Shown here piece after piece: positions 1 to 8,461 of a stretch of 64,000 bases of DNA. Under the pieces are notes generated by a model. It saw only the letters and a list, made by a program, of their open reading frames with translations, had not been told where the DNA came from and made no database searches. This DNA is from Albitalea sp966211955 (GTDB lineage: Bacteria > Pseudomonadota > Gammaproteobacteria > Burkholderiales > Burkholderiaceae_C): assembly GCA_966211955.1 (NCBI GenBank), contig CBIHOF010000003.1:62001-126000 (forward strand), read 5' to 3'. Within the stretch, counting starts at the first letter, position 1. Every line of letters begins with the position of its first letter. The position numbers and the translations under genes are program-made.

Positions 1-1519
1 CGTCGCGCACGCCCAGCGGCTGGGCCGATCGCGGCGTGTAGGGCTGGCCGACCAGCGCCGCGTCGCTCGCGGCGCGCACCACGCCTTCGCGGTCGACCAC
101 GGTGATGCTCTGGAAGTCGCCCGTCTTCATCATCTCCTGCAGTGCCACGTCCACGGCGGCCCACTCATCGCCGAGGGCGCCGACCGCGTTCTGCGCGGCG
201 ATGAAGCGGGCGAGCGAGGCGCCGTAGTCGGTCACCTGCTTCATCATCGCGTCGTACTGCCGCTGCGTGATGACTGCCGCGGTGAGCCCCATGACCACCG
301 CGACGATCAAGGCCATGGTGGCGGCCCATTTCACGCGCAGCGGCACGATGCGGGTCTTCTCCTTGTTGCGCTCGGCGTCGTCGAGTTCGGCCAGCACGCG
401 GCTCAATGCATCCGACAGTTCGCGCCCCGTCTGGTAGCGCCGGTCGGGCGCCTTCGCAAGACAGCGTTCGACCACGCGCCGCAGCGACGGCGGCAGGTCG
501 GGCCGGAGCTTGTCCAGCGGCGGCGGCTCTTCCTTGGCGATCTTCATTGCGAGCGCCACCAGGCTGTCGCCCTGGAACGGGCGCTGGCCGGTGAGCATCT
601 GGTAGAACATGATGCCCGCAGAGAAGAGATCCGAGCGGCCGTCCAGCTTCTCTCCCTGGGTCTGCTCGGGCGACATGTACTGCGGCGTGCCCAGCACATC
701 GCCTACCCGCGTGCGCTGCTCGGAGGTGCCGCTCGCCTCCATGTGCGCGATGCCGAAGTCGGTCACCTTGATGGTGTTCGTGCCCTTGAGGCGCACGATG
801 TTGCCGGGCTTGATGTCGCGGTGGACGATGCGGTGCGCATGCGCATAGTCCAGTGCGCGCGCGAGCTGGATTCCCATGATGACCATGTCGCGCACCGGCA
901 GCGGCCGGCCCGCCTGCATCATGTCGGAAAGCGGTTCGCCGTCCAGCAGCTCCATGGCCATGTAGGGCCGGCCTTCGATCTCGCCCACGTCGTGCACGGT
1001 CACGATGTTCGGATGCGAGAGCCCGCCCGCGGCGCGCGCCTCGCGCAGGAATCGTCCACGGTATTCGTCGTCCTCGCACAGCGTGGCGTGCAAGAACTTG
1101 ATGGCCACGTCACGGCCGATGCCCGGATCGTGGGCCTTGAAGACGGTGGCCATGCCGCCACGGCCCAGGCGCTCGCGGATGAGGTAGCGCCCGACCTGCC
1201 GCGTCTGCGGGCCGCCGGCTTCGGCGTGGCCCGGCAGGGTCTGGGTCACGGGTTCCTGCGAACCAGGCAGGCCGTCGGCCGCGGAGGCGGCCGTGCCTTC
1301 ACGGTGCACCATCGGCTTGGTGGCGGTTGGCGGCGTGGCGTCCGGGCCGGCCACGCCCAGGCCCACGGTGGGTCGCGACGGTGTCCTCGCGTGGTGGGGC
1401 GTGGCGGGCGCGATCTGGGTGACGTCGTCGTCGTGCAGCGGCATGGGTGACGTCGGCGTCTCCACGGCGTCTCCGTCGCTGCGCGAGCGCCGGCCGTTCG
1501 AGCCTGGTGGTTGTGACAT
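1..1519 (-). CDS. ppkA: PpkA-type Ser/Thr protein kinase, 3' end off the window
   Basis: Hanks-type Ser/Thr kinase, probably the T6SS regulatory kinase that phosphorylates an FHA-domain partner at the inner membrane. 506 codons are visible from ATG 1519; the frame runs off the left edge. Seen in the translation: a low-complexity N-terminal tail (1-108), glycine loop LGRGGMA (118-124), ATP lysine K141, catalytic HRD (233-235), DFG (254-256), SPEQ in the APE position, a basic linker, one membrane helix (about 399-418), then an extracytoplasmic part containing VVDREGVVRAAS, which resembles Cache-type sensors. It is the last visible gene of the T6SS block and sits about 100 bp after the GNAT gene, so it may have its own promoter. 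The Pseudomonas PpkA carries a vWA domain instead; whether one follows here cannot be seen. Kinase call is firm, T6SS role is from context. Confidence 0.85.
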   Translation of the reverse strand, partial: MSQPPGSNGRRSRSDGDAVETPTSPMPLHDDDVTQIAPATPHHARTPSRPTVGLGVAGPDATPPTATKPMVHREGTAASAADGLPGSQEPVTQTLPGHAEAGGPQTRQVGRYLIRERLGRGGMATVFKAHDPGIGRDVAIKFLHATLCEDDEYRGRFLREARAAGGLSHPNIVTVHDVGEIEGRPYMAMELLDGEPLSDMMQAGRPLPVRDMVIMGIQLARALDYAHAHRIVHRDIKPGNIVRLKGTNTIKVTDFGIAHMEASGTSEQRTRVGDVLGTPQYMSPEQTQGEKLDGRSDLFSAGIMFYQMLTGQRPFQGDSLVALAMKIAKEEPPPLDKLRPDLPPSLRRVVERCLAKAPDRRYQTGRELSDALSRVLAELDDAERNKEKTRIVPLRVKWAATMALIVAVVMGLTAAVITQRQYDAMMKQVTDYGASLARFIAAQNAVGALGDEWAAVDVALQEMMKTGDFQSITVVDREGVVRAASDAALVGQPYTPRSAQPLGVRD

Positions 1520-1609
1520 CTGCAGCCTTTGCCTGACGAATGGAAAACATCTGCGCGGCGCAACTCCGCACGGTGCATCCTGTGCGCGAGGCGGCTGTCG
1601 ATCAATGAC

Positions 1610-1619
1610 CGAAAGTCAC
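1610..1619 (-). promoter_or_regulatory. TGACTTTCG motif upstream of the kinase gene
   Basis: On the minus strand this reads GTGACTTTCG, 91 bp before the kinase ATG, overlapping the stop codon of the GNAT gene. The same 9-mer core lies upstream of vgrG (11309-11318) and tssA (24181-24190). Role as a regulator site is inference. Confidence 0.4.
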
Positions 1620-2074
1620 CTCAGCATTCCCGCGTACAGGCCCGGCGTGGAGTCGGGTATCTCCACCGCGCCGGCGACACGGCGAAAGAAGTCGGGCGCG
1701 CCGACGTGGCCGGCAATGGCGTAGCCGTAGCCGGCCGAGCGCATGTCGTGCAGGCAGGCGGCCAGCAAGGCAGCGCCGACACCCTGCCCGCGTGCGCCTT
1801 CGGCCACGCCGATGGGCCCCACGAAGCCGCGGGCCGTGGCGTCGTAGCAGGCGAAGCCGAGGAGTTCGCTGTCGCGCAGGGCGATGAAGAGGGTGACGGG
1901 GCGGTTGGCGAGCGCGACGCGTGCCTCGCTGAGCCAGCCCGTGGTGAAGTGTTGCTGGACCCAGCGTTCGATCACGCCGTGCTCGGGGCCGATGGGCTTG
2001 CGAATCCTTTCGCCCCGCCCAGCCATGCCATGCGCGGAATCGGGCAGCGAGTGCAAGGCCATCAGCATGTCCAT
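1616..2074 (-). CDS. GNAT family N-acetyltransferase
   Basis: About 152 residues. The translation carries the acetyl-CoA pyrophosphate loop of the GNAT fold (ARGQGVGAALL, about residues 92-102) preceded by the beta-strand GFVGPIGVAEG, and the C-terminal strand with a GAPDFFRR stretch. The substrate is unknown. Start chosen at ATG 2074, four bases after the stop of the DUF3396 gene; the open frame extends further upstream but that part is antisense-like and overlaps the neighbour. It is the last gene of the VgrG-linked cargo set, so it may modify or protect against a cargo protein, but an unrelated housekeeping acetyltransferase is equally possible. Family call is good, role is unknown. Confidence 0.75.
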   Translation of the reverse strand: MDMLMALHSLPDSAHGMAGRGERIRKPIGPEHGVIERWVQQHFTTGWLSEARVALANRPVTLFIALRDSELLGFACYDATARGFVGPIGVAEGARGQGVGAALLAACLHDMRSAGYGYAIAGHVGAPDFFRRVAGAVEIPDSTPGLYAGMLR

Positions 2075-2078
2075 CGCA

Positions 2079-2990
2079 TCAGTCCGCCATGACCTCGCAG
2101 CGCAACCATGCGCGCGGTTGCTCGAAGCGAGCCAGCCACGCCGAGAGCACCTCGGGCTTGGAAAACGGCCCGGCGAGCGGACGATGCGCCGAGAGCAGCA
2201 GCGGACCAAGCATCCTCGCCAGGCGCACATAGGCCGCCATCTCGTCGCCCTGGTTGATGTCACCCATGAGTGGGTGCGGCCCGGCCGCAAGCGCCATCGA
2301 CCGGCCGTTGCGACGATGGAAGATGCCTTCGCCCAGCGCGCTCGTCGCCTCGGCGGCGAGGTCGGTCAGGTTCAAGCCATGTGCCTCGGCGAAATCACCG
2401 CTCACAAGGTTGAGCCAGTTCACCCCGGGCATGCCACGAAGCGCCTCCCATTGCAGGGCCGTCATGTCGATGATCTGCACTCCCCACAGGCGCTTGGCGA
2501 GGGCGGCAAGGCGAGTGTGCGCAGTGAAGGGGCGGCCGCTGTCGACATGGAAAATCCAGCCGGCCGTGCCCCACCACACCGGGAGGTGGTTCATCGCGAG
2601 CTCCGCCACTTGCACGATGTCCGCCGGCAACGCATCGGCGTTGAAGCGCACCTGCACATAACTGGCACGCTGCACGCCACCCACGTCCATCAGATCGGCA
2701 AGCTCGACGTGCAGGCCGGAATCGCCCGGTCCCTGCGCCAGCTCCAGCCATCGACAACCGGTCGCTGCCTGGCCGGGCTCTCGCAACCAGGCACTGTCGT
2801 CACGATCGAGAGAGAACCACTGCGCAGCCGCACCGGTTCGATAGCGCACCAGGCGACGTCCCACAGCCGACCGAACCACCCGTTGCAGCAGCTGCACCAC
2901 GCCATCCCAATGCGGCGACAGGGATCCACGGACGAAGACAGTGCACGCGGGCACTGTCTCGACCGAGGCCAGTTCGTCCGGGATCAGCAT
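2079..2990 (-). CDS. DUF3396 (type VI immunity family) protein
   Basis: 303 residues from ATG 2990, ten bases after the stop of the beta-propeller gene. The second half has the DUF3396 pattern: a VQVRFNAD strand, a LPVWWGTAGW stretch and RLWGVQIIDM, ending in a GVNWLNLVSG segment. Members of this family are frequently found beside T6SS effector genes, and at least one is an immunity protein for a nuclease effector, hence the family's newer name. Here it sits three genes downstream of a PAAR-like tip gene and a candidate nuclease (3978-4589), which fits a protective role. No signal peptide is visible, so it should act in the cytoplasm, consistent with a DNA- or RNA-targeting toxin. The pairing is inferred from position only. 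Confidence 0.7.
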   Translation of the reverse strand: MLIPDELASVETVPACTVFVRGSLSPHWDGVVQLLQRVVRSAVGRRLVRYRTGAAAQWFSLDRDDSAWLREPGQAATGCRWLELAQGPGDSGLHVELADLMDVGGVQRASYVQVRFNADALPADIVQVAELAMNHLPVWWGTAGWIFHVDSGRPFTAHTRLAALAKRLWGVQIIDMTALQWEALRGMPGVNWLNLVSGDFAEAHGLNLTDLAAEATSALGEGIFHRRNGRSMALAAGPHPLMGDINQGDEMAAYVRLARMLGPLLLSAHRPLAGPFSKPEVLSAWLARFEQPRAWLRCEVMAD

Positions 2991-3000
2991 GCTTGGCGCC

Positions 3001-3951
3001 TCACAGCGAGATGAACACCCACGGCGCCTTCTTGTTCGCCGGGTCGTACTCGATGTAGCAGGTCTCGGTGGACGCATCGAGAAAATACAGGCGCTTCTTG
3101 CCCGACGTGACCGACACCGCATGAAAGGTGGAGCGGATCACGTCGATCGACCCGTCCTGCAGCTCGGCCACGCCCTCGGCTCCGGCTGCGAACAGAAGCC
3201 GCTCGCCGAGGAACGCGAGGCCCATCAGCGGCAGGTCTTCGTCCTGCGCAAGCACCGTCAAACCCGATGCGCTGCCATGCAGGAGCCGGCCGTCCTGGCT
3301 GCAGATGTAGACCGCGCCGTCAGGTCCATGGCGCACGCCGGTGAACAGCTCGTCGCCTTTTGCGTCGTCCGGGTTTCGCAGCGCCCGCCAGGCGCGCCCG
3401 TCGAAGTGCACGAGCGCGCTGTCCTCGCCCACGGCGAACACGTCCGATGGCCCCGTGCCGCTGAAGGCGCGCACGGTTCCGGCCGCCGTGTGCACCTGGC
3501 TCCAGGCCTTGCCGTCCCAGTGGTAGATGTGTCCGCCCGAGGCGGCCGTGAACACGTCGTCATCACCGGTGCCCCAAATGGCGCCGAGGGTGGGCGCATA
3601 GCCTTCGTCCTTCAGTTCAGGCAAGGTCGTGAGCGTCCATTTCAACGAAGGATCGTGCGCGATGAAGCCTGCGTCCTGGTCGCGCGGCTTGCTCCATCGA
3701 ACGGGCGCGTTGGTCCACACGTTGCCGTCTTCGCTGGACATCCACAAGTAGCCGCCGGGCGACGCCCACATGGAACGCAGCGTGTCGTTGGTCGACAGCA
3801 CGGTTTCCGAGACGGCGTCGCGGGAGCCGTCAGTGCGGAACACGTGGCCGACCCCATTGCCGCCATCGCCTTCCTCGTACTCCACGATCAGCAGGTACAG
3901 GGCCTTGCCGACCTCCGCGACGTGGACGATCTCACTGATCTTTTCAGCCAT
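3001..3951 (-). CDS. Beta-propeller-like protein of unknown function
   Basis: 316 residues, no signal peptide and no membrane segment. The sequence is built from repeated blade-like units of the form DVF-A--G-I-HWDGKAW (for example about residues 131-150 and 168-188) and GxGxxD turns, typical of bacterial WD40/Kelch-type propellers. No catalytic motif is recognisable. It lies between the candidate nuclease (3978-4589) and the DUF3396 protein (2079-2990) with short gaps, so it is part of the same transcript. It could be an adaptor, an immunity protein or a binding partner for the cargo; nothing in the sequence decides between these. Start ATG 3951 follows GGAGAG. Confidence 0.55.
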   Translation of the reverse strand: MAEKISEIVHVAEVGKALYLLIVEYEEGDGGNGVGHVFRTDGSRDAVSETVLSTNDTLRSMWASPGGYLWMSSEDGNVWTNAPVRWSKPRDQDAGFIAHDPSLKWTLTTLPELKDEGYAPTLGAIWGTGDDDVFTAASGGHIYHWDGKAWSQVHTAAGTVRAFSGTGPSDVFAVGEDSALVHFDGRAWRALRNPDDAKGDELFTGVRHGPDGAVYICSQDGRLLHGSASGLTVLAQDEDLPLMGLAFLGERLLFAAGAEGVAELQDGSIDVIRSTFHAVSVTSGKKRLYFLDASTETCYIEYDPANKKAPWVFISL

Positions 3952-3977
3952 GACTTGTCACTCTCCGAAGTTGGACC

Positions 3978-4589
3978 TCATGCAGATCTCGTGCTGACGC
4001 GACGAGCCGGGGTACTGGCCGGCGCCGGCGGCGGCTTGCCGCGTGCCTGGCCGTTTCGCAGCGGCGTGCTCTGCGCCACCTTGCCCTTGAACGACTCATC
4101 CACTTTATCCCGGATGCACTTGGCGGCCGCGGCAGCAAGCGCGTCCTTGTCGTGGTGTTTCGCGTTGCGCTTGACACGCCGCTTCTTCAGGACTTTTGCC
4201 GCCTCCTTCTCGTATTTGTCCATCCACTGTTTCAAGGACTTGTGGGTACTACCGTTGGCCTTGCTGAAGTCGCGCATCGCCTTGGTCAACTGCTGGTGCT
4301 CGGTGCCCAGCCGCTGTCCGTCTTCCACCATCCAGGTCATGGCCTTGGAGGTGCTGTAGTTCTCGCAGCCGGGGATGGTGGCGCCACCTCGGCCGGACAC
4401 GTGCATGTTCGAGCACGGCGGCACGTGTTCGGCCTGGCGCTCGACCGACTTGTCCATGTCCTCGTGCGGTCCCATCTCGATGGGCGGGTCGAAGCACTGG
4501 AAGATCGCGTCGCAGTCCATGTCGTCCAGGCTGCCGGCACCTGCGCCCTTCACCACCTTCGCCTGCGACATCCCCGTGGTTGTTGCCAT
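3978..4589 (-). CDS. Cys/His-rich candidate T6SS effector (HNH/EndoVII-like)
   Basis: 203 residues, starting six bases after the DUF4150 PAAR-like gene. The central part has clustered metal-type ligands: H55 and C59 in AEHVPPCS, H63, C75 in IPGCENYST, and H98 in GTEHQQLT. This spacing and the GCENYST plus GTEHQ context resemble the GHH/LHH branch of the HNH-EndoVII toxin nucleases that follow PAAR-like domains in polymorphic toxins. The tail (about 125-203) is very basic and Ala/Pro-rich. Known: DUF4150 proteins often carry or precede such toxins. Inferred: this is the cargo toxin of the VgrG module. Alternative: a structural cysteine-rich adaptor. I could not match it to a named family with certainty. 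Confidence 0.5.
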   Translation of the reverse strand: MATTTGMSQAKVVKGAGAGSLDDMDCDAIFQCFDPPIEMGPHEDMDKSVERQAEHVPPCSNMHVSGRGGATIPGCENYSTSKAMTWMVEDGQRLGTEHQQLTKAMRDFSKANGSTHKSLKQWMDKYEKEAAKVLKKRRVKRNAKHHDKDALAAAAAKCIRDKVDESFKGKVAQSTPLRNGQARGKPPPAPASTPARRVSTRSA

Positions 4590-4595
4590 GACGAA

Positions 4596-4967
4596 TCACA
4601 TCTGGTTGCCGATGCCCGAACTGCCGGTGTAGACCACCGGCTTGCCTTCCACCTTCACGCTTGGGCTGCCATCCAGGATGAAGCAGCTGGACCCGGTCTT
4701 GAAGCTCACCACCTCCTTTTGCGACCCCGCCTCATTCCCCGTGCAACTGGACACCACCGAGTCGGTGTTGAACACCGGCTTGCCGCCGATCTTCACCTTG
4801 CGGGTGTCCCCGTCGAGGCTGCCCGTACCTGCCGGCGTCATGATCGGATAGGGAATCGGCAGAGGGCTCGGTGCCGCCGGCGTGATGCACACGCTCGGGC
4901 TCATGTAGACGATCTTGTGGCCCGTCGATTCGCCGGCCACCTCGCGGTTGTTGGCGACGACGCTCAT
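4596..4967 (-). CDS. DUF4150 PAAR-like tip protein
   Basis: 123 residues from ATG 4967, overlapping the upstream ketosynthase-like gene by 4 bp (ATGA). The translation has the PAAR-like layout: short beta-hairpins with PSVCITPAAPSPLPIPYP, then GGKPVFNTDSV, SCTGNEAGSQKEVVS and a final KVEGKPVVYTGS repeat. DUF4150 proteins cap the VgrG spike in the same way as PAAR proteins and link toxins to it. The stand-alone length matches the domain alone, so any toxin must be a separate polypeptide, most likely the next gene. It follows vgrG in the same run of genes, with the DUF2169 loading factor two genes before it. Confidence 0.8.
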   Translation of the reverse strand: MSVVANNREVAGESTGHKIVYMSPSVCITPAAPSPLPIPYPIMTPAGTGSLDGDTRKVKIGGKPVFNTDSVVSSCTGNEAGSQKEVVSFKTGSSCFILDGSPSVKVEGKPVVYTGSSGIGNQM

Positions 4968-6055
4968 GAGGCGCTCCTGCCCGATGCCGCGCCCGGATGC
5001 GATGCCAGCAGCAACGCACCACGCGCCCCGCGCTCGGAGCAACCGGCGATCACCGCGGTGTCGTCGTTCGCGACGCCAAGGCGCCACGCCTGGGCACCAA
5101 GCACCGCGAGCAAGGGCATCGATGCCGCGCCCACATCGCCGAGCTCCTTCATCGGCATTTGCAGCTCGGTGTCCAGCCCCAGCACGTCGCCAAAGCGCGC
5201 GATGATGTTCTGCACCTCCTGCGTGCCGTAGGCCTCGTGCGTCGTGTCCAGCAGCCAGCAGTTGCTGCGAACGCGCGCTGCCCGCAGCGGCTCCACCGCA
5301 GCCTCGAGCGCCGCGCTCAGGCCATCGGACTTGCAGGTGCCCGAGGCACCCACCGGACACGGCTCGCGACCGAGACCCAGCGCGAGCACCGTCACGTCGC
5401 CCGCAGCGTCGGACGGACCGAGTGCCGCGAACGCCGCGCCCTCGCCGGGCCTCACGCCGTCAACGTTCTCGATCGTGAGCAGGCGATCGGCCTTCTCCAG
5501 CGCCTGTAGCACCTGCCAGTCGTGCAGCGTATCCACGCCGCCCCAGATCACCGTGCGGTCCGTCCCCACGAGCTTCAGCGCGCGGCGCATCGCGAGCGCG
5601 CCGGCTGCTCGGCCGAAGGGGAAGCACTCGATCTGAGCATGCGCCAGCACCGGTGGCAGGCTCGCACGCAGCGCATCGACGAAGGCCTGGCCAGATGGTG
5701 TCAGGTCGAAGCTCAGTTCACCGGCGGAGAAGCGCTCGGGCAGAGCGAGCAGCACGGTCGGCGCCGGCAGCGGCACGCCCTCCGTCGATGCGGCCTCGAG
5801 CGAGCGCCAAAGGCTCGACAACGCATGGCTCGCCAGTGCCGTCATGCGCTCTTGCGGCGGCAGCCCGGGCGCAAGCGCCGGCGCGCCGCACAGCATCACC
5901 CGCTTGCCCTTGCCATCGATGAAGTTCGACTGCTCGACATTGCTCAAACCCGCACGCAGCAACAGCGCCGTCTCGGCCGCGCTCTCGCCCAGGCTGGTGA
6001 TGGCGTCCCACGCCACCATCCGCGCCAAGGGCCGCGAAGCATGCGCGAGGTTCAT
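4964..6055 (-). CDS. Beta-ketoacyl synthase-like (thiolase fold) T6SS accessory protein
   Basis: 363 residues. Start ATG 6055 overlaps the DUF2169 stop by 4 bp (ATGA) and the stop overlaps the DUF4150 start in the same way, so the three are translationally coupled. The sequence resembles a ketosynthase/thiolase fold: MVAWDAITSLGESA at the start, FPFGRAAGALAMRRAL where a nucleophile elbow is expected, and GGVDTLHDW, then a C-terminal half with LLDTTHEAYGTQEV. Such proteins accompany DUF2169 and DUF4150 in T6SS cargo loci. I do not see the usual Cys-Ser-Ser nucleophile motif; the elbow reads GRAAG. It may therefore be a binding scaffold rather than an enzyme. Function in cargo loading is inferred from the conserved neighbourhood. 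Confidence 0.6.
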   Translation of the reverse strand: MNLAHASRPLARMVAWDAITSLGESAAETALLLRAGLSNVEQSNFIDGKGKRVMLCGAPALAPGLPPQERMTALASHALSSLWRSLEAASTEGVPLPAPTVLLALPERFSAGELSFDLTPSGQAFVDALRASLPPVLAHAQIECFPFGRAAGALAMRRALKLVGTDRTVIWGGVDTLHDWQVLQALEKADRLLTIENVDGVRPGEGAAFAALGPSDAAGDVTVLALGLGREPCPVGASGTCKSDGLSAALEAAVEPLRAARVRSNCWLLDTTHEAYGTQEVQNIIARFGDVLGLDTELQMPMKELGDVGAASMPLLAVLGAQAWRLGVANDDTAVIAGCSERGARGALLLASHPGAASGRSAS

Positions 6056-7077
6056 GCGATGAACTCCTTGGACTGCACACGCACGGAGGTGAAACGGTTG
6101 CGCATCTTCGGCGGGCAGCGAAAGAGCGCGCGCCACACCATCTCGAGCACCATCGCGTCGCTGTCCACGAGCACTGTGTCCAGGTGCGGACGGCGTTCGA
6201 CGAGGGCGCCGTCGATCACCGCGTCCACCACGATCTGCATCTTGGGCAACGCGAAGTCCAGCGGCCCTTCGGCGTGGACGCCTGTCACCCTCACCGGCTC
6301 GCCGCCGCGCAACGCGTCCTTGAAGACGAACTCGGACGGCGCACAGTTCTCATGCTCTTCGCGGTAGTCCGCAGGGCGGCCCGGGTAGCCCGATCGCATC
6401 CATGCCGCGTCATAGGTGCCCGCCGTCTTGCGCCGCGGCTCGAAGCTGCGCCCGAGCGGTGCGCAACCGACCGGCGCAAAGCGGCCACCCGCGGAGCCGA
6501 TCGGCGCATCGGGCGCCTCGATCTGCGGCGCGGGTGCGCCGATCAGGCGGTCAGGGTGCCGCGCGACACCGCTGCCCACCGGGTTGCGCGGCTCCTCGAG
6601 TGGCCGCGTGGGTTCGCTCAAGTCCTGCCCGCCGTAGGCGCGCGACCAGGCCAGCGGCGTGGGCTCCATCGGGCCGCTCGGGCCGGGGACCACGCCGAGG
6701 ATCGAACGACGCCACACGCGCGGCCCATGCACCCTCATCACCTTCACCCGGTCGGCGATCCGGATGCCAACGTCCACATGCGTGCCAGTTGGCTGGTCCG
6801 GGCGTGACACGGCGTGGCCGCTCAGCACGAAGTCGGTGCCGGGCTTGGCGATGCAGAAGTCGCCGGGCAGCCGGATGTCCGCGATCTCCGGCGGCCCCCA
6901 CAGCTCGTCGCCCATGCGCACCTCGCGCGGCTCGGCAGCGGCGGTGAGCGGCTGGCCGATGCGGATCGCATAACTCGCCTTCACGATGACGATGCGGCAT
7001 GGCGCCCCATCGCGGTCGAGGATGGGCAGCACGCTCGCATGAAAGCCGCTGTGGTTGTGGAGCGCCGGCTCGTCCAT
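6052..7077 (-). CDS. DUF2169 T6SS effector-loading protein
   Basis: 341 residues from ATG 7077. A TTG at 7086 that overlaps the previous stop is an alternative start, adding three residues. The N-terminal part (ILDRDGAPCRIVIVKASY, then LWGPPEIADIRLPGDF and LSGHAVSRP) and the WSRAYGGQDLS region are characteristic of DUF2169, a family found beside VgrG/PAAR-like toxin genes and reported to act as an adaptor for toxin loading on the T6SS spike. The C-terminal quarter (VFKDALRGGEPVRVTGVHAEG, VLVDSDAMVLEMVWRALF) also fits the family. It acts in the cytoplasm before secretion. Partner toxin here is probably the product of 3978-4589 through the DUF4150 tip protein. Confidence 0.8.
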   Translation of the reverse strand: MDEPALHNHSGFHASVLPILDRDGAPCRIVIVKASYAIRIGQPLTAAAEPREVRMGDELWGPPEIADIRLPGDFCIAKPGTDFVLSGHAVSRPDQPTGTHVDVGIRIADRVKVMRVHGPRVWRRSILGVVPGPSGPMEPTPLAWSRAYGGQDLSEPTRPLEEPRNPVGSGVARHPDRLIGAPAPQIEAPDAPIGSAGGRFAPVGCAPLGRSFEPRRKTAGTYDAAWMRSGYPGRPADYREEHENCAPSEFVFKDALRGGEPVRVTGVHAEGPLDFALPKMQIVVDAVIDGALVERRPHLDTVLVDSDAMVLEMVWRALFRCPPKMRNRFTSVRVQSKEFIA

Positions 7078-7082
7078 GGCGT

Positions 7083-8444
7083 TCAATGCAAGAGGTGCGA
7101 GCCGCGCACGCGATCGCGTGACTCAGCCAGCCATTGTTCGATGCGGCGGATGCAGGCGGTCTGAACGCCCACGAAGTCGTAGGCGCTGAAACGCGGCACG
7201 GCCCATTCGCTGGCGGCCAGCATCTCCAGGTAGGTGTCTTGCCGCGCCTCGCGCGAACCCGGCGGCGCCTTCAATGCGTGCAACAGGGCCTGCAGGTCCA
7301 GCCCATGGCCGAAGCGGTAGCGCGCATCGGGATGGAAAGCCGGTGAGCGCTCGGTCCAAAGCTGCCACGCCTCGGCCGCGCTCCCGGTGGCTTCGAACGG
7401 CGCGCCGGTGATGGTCTGCAGTGCGGCCCTGGCCTGAACGAGGGCCTCGGGTGTCAAGGCCGGCTCTTCCAGCAGTTCGAGCAGGTCGGGCACCAGGCCG
7501 ACGCAGCCCAGCCGAGCAGCGGCCTTCACGCCGGCAGACCATCGCGGGCCGTGGATCATGGGCCGGATGTGTCGCACATCGCTCGTGTAGCCGAACATCG
7601 CAAGCACCTTGGGCGCATCGGCCCAGTCGGCGCCCTCGCGCACGATCGCCGAGGCCCGTGAATGCGCCGCTGCCGACCGCAATCCGAGGCCGGCGCGCAG
7701 GGCCGCCGCCACGAGCGCCTCGGACGACTGCGCGAGCAAGGGCTCGATCGCGCGGTCGCAATGCCCTCGCTCATAGCCGCGCAAGGGGGCGCAGGCGGCC
7801 GCGTGCAGCACGCCGGCATCGGTCTCCTGCATCGCGTCTCGCCAGGAGTCCTCTTTCAAGACACCCCGGTACGCGAGCACTCGAAGTGCCGCGGCGCGAA
7901 GACGCGGCCGGTCGTCGGACAGCAGGGGCTCCATGCACGCAGACAATTCGGGGTTGGGTGCCAATCCCATCGCCTCCACCGCCGCCATCGCCTCGCCGGG
8001 ATGCCGCACCACTGCACTCACGAAGATGAGCTGCATGGTTTGCAGCCATGCCCGTCCTTCCACGCAACCGAGGATGAACAGCGCAGCGAAGACGCGCGCC
8101 GGGTCGGGCACGTCACCGTCAATGGCGGCATCGGCCACCTGTGCCACAGCCGCCGGGCCCAGCGCGACGATGGCATTGACCTGCGCGAGCAGCCGCCGTT
8201 CAGAGCCCGCGGGGATCAGCCAGGTCTCGCCTTCGAGCGGCTCGCGGTACGAGCGCAGCACGGCCACCGTGTCCAGGCACTCTTGCACCGCCTGCCGCCG
8301 GAACGCCTGCGTGCCGCCTTCGCGGGAAGGCTGGCCCCAGGCGCGCTCCCACGCGCCCGGGGGGGCGGCGATGCGGTGCGGCGGGCCGACATAGCAGGCC
8401 TCCAGGTTCAGGCAGCGCGGCACGTCGGTCAAGGCTCGGAGCAT
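7083..8444 (-). CDS. TIGR02270 family T6SS-associated protein
   Basis: 453 residues from ATG 8444; the frame is open much further upstream but that part overlaps the DUF6484 gene and is not protein-like. The sequence is alpha-helical with repeated HEAT-like pairs (RLRAAALRVLAYRG, ALVAAALRAGLGLR, GVKAAARLGCVGLVPDLLELL), typical of TIGR02270, a family of unknown biochemical role that occurs almost only in T6SS loci next to vgrG. No catalytic residues, signal peptide or membrane helix. It follows DUF6484 with a 17 bp gap and ends six bases before the DUF2169 ATG. A scaffold or chaperone role for spike assembly is likely but unproven. Confidence 0.7.
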   Translation of the reverse strand: MLRALTDVPRCLNLEACYVGPPHRIAAPPGAWERAWGQPSREGGTQAFRRQAVQECLDTVAVLRSYREPLEGETWLIPAGSERRLLAQVNAIVALGPAAVAQVADAAIDGDVPDPARVFAALFILGCVEGRAWLQTMQLIFVSAVVRHPGEAMAAVEAMGLAPNPELSACMEPLLSDDRPRLRAAALRVLAYRGVLKEDSWRDAMQETDAGVLHAAACAPLRGYERGHCDRAIEPLLAQSSEALVAAALRAGLGLRSAAAHSRASAIVREGADWADAPKVLAMFGYTSDVRHIRPMIHGPRWSAGVKAAARLGCVGLVPDLLELLEEPALTPEALVQARAALQTITGAPFEATGSAAEAWQLWTERSPAFHPDARYRFGHGLDLQALLHALKAPPGSREARQDTYLEMLAASEWAVPRFSAYDFVGVQTACIRRIEQWLAESRDRVRGSHLLH

Positions 8445-8461
8445 GGGCGTGCCCGCCGTGG

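Noticed and set aside
165..1079. Alternative minus-strand frame inside the kinase gene
   Set aside because: The kinase motifs (Lys141, HRD, DFG) are in another frame; this one is Arg/His/Gly-rich and meaningless.
2941..4359. Plus-strand open frame of 472 codons within the T6SS cargo region
   Set aside because: Runs antisense to the beta-propeller and the candidate nuclease gene and has no recognisable domain or ribosome site.
7078..7086. TTG start for the DUF2169 gene overlapping the previous stop
   Set aside because: ATG 7077 is only three codons on and is the more usual start; the TTG is kept as an alternative.
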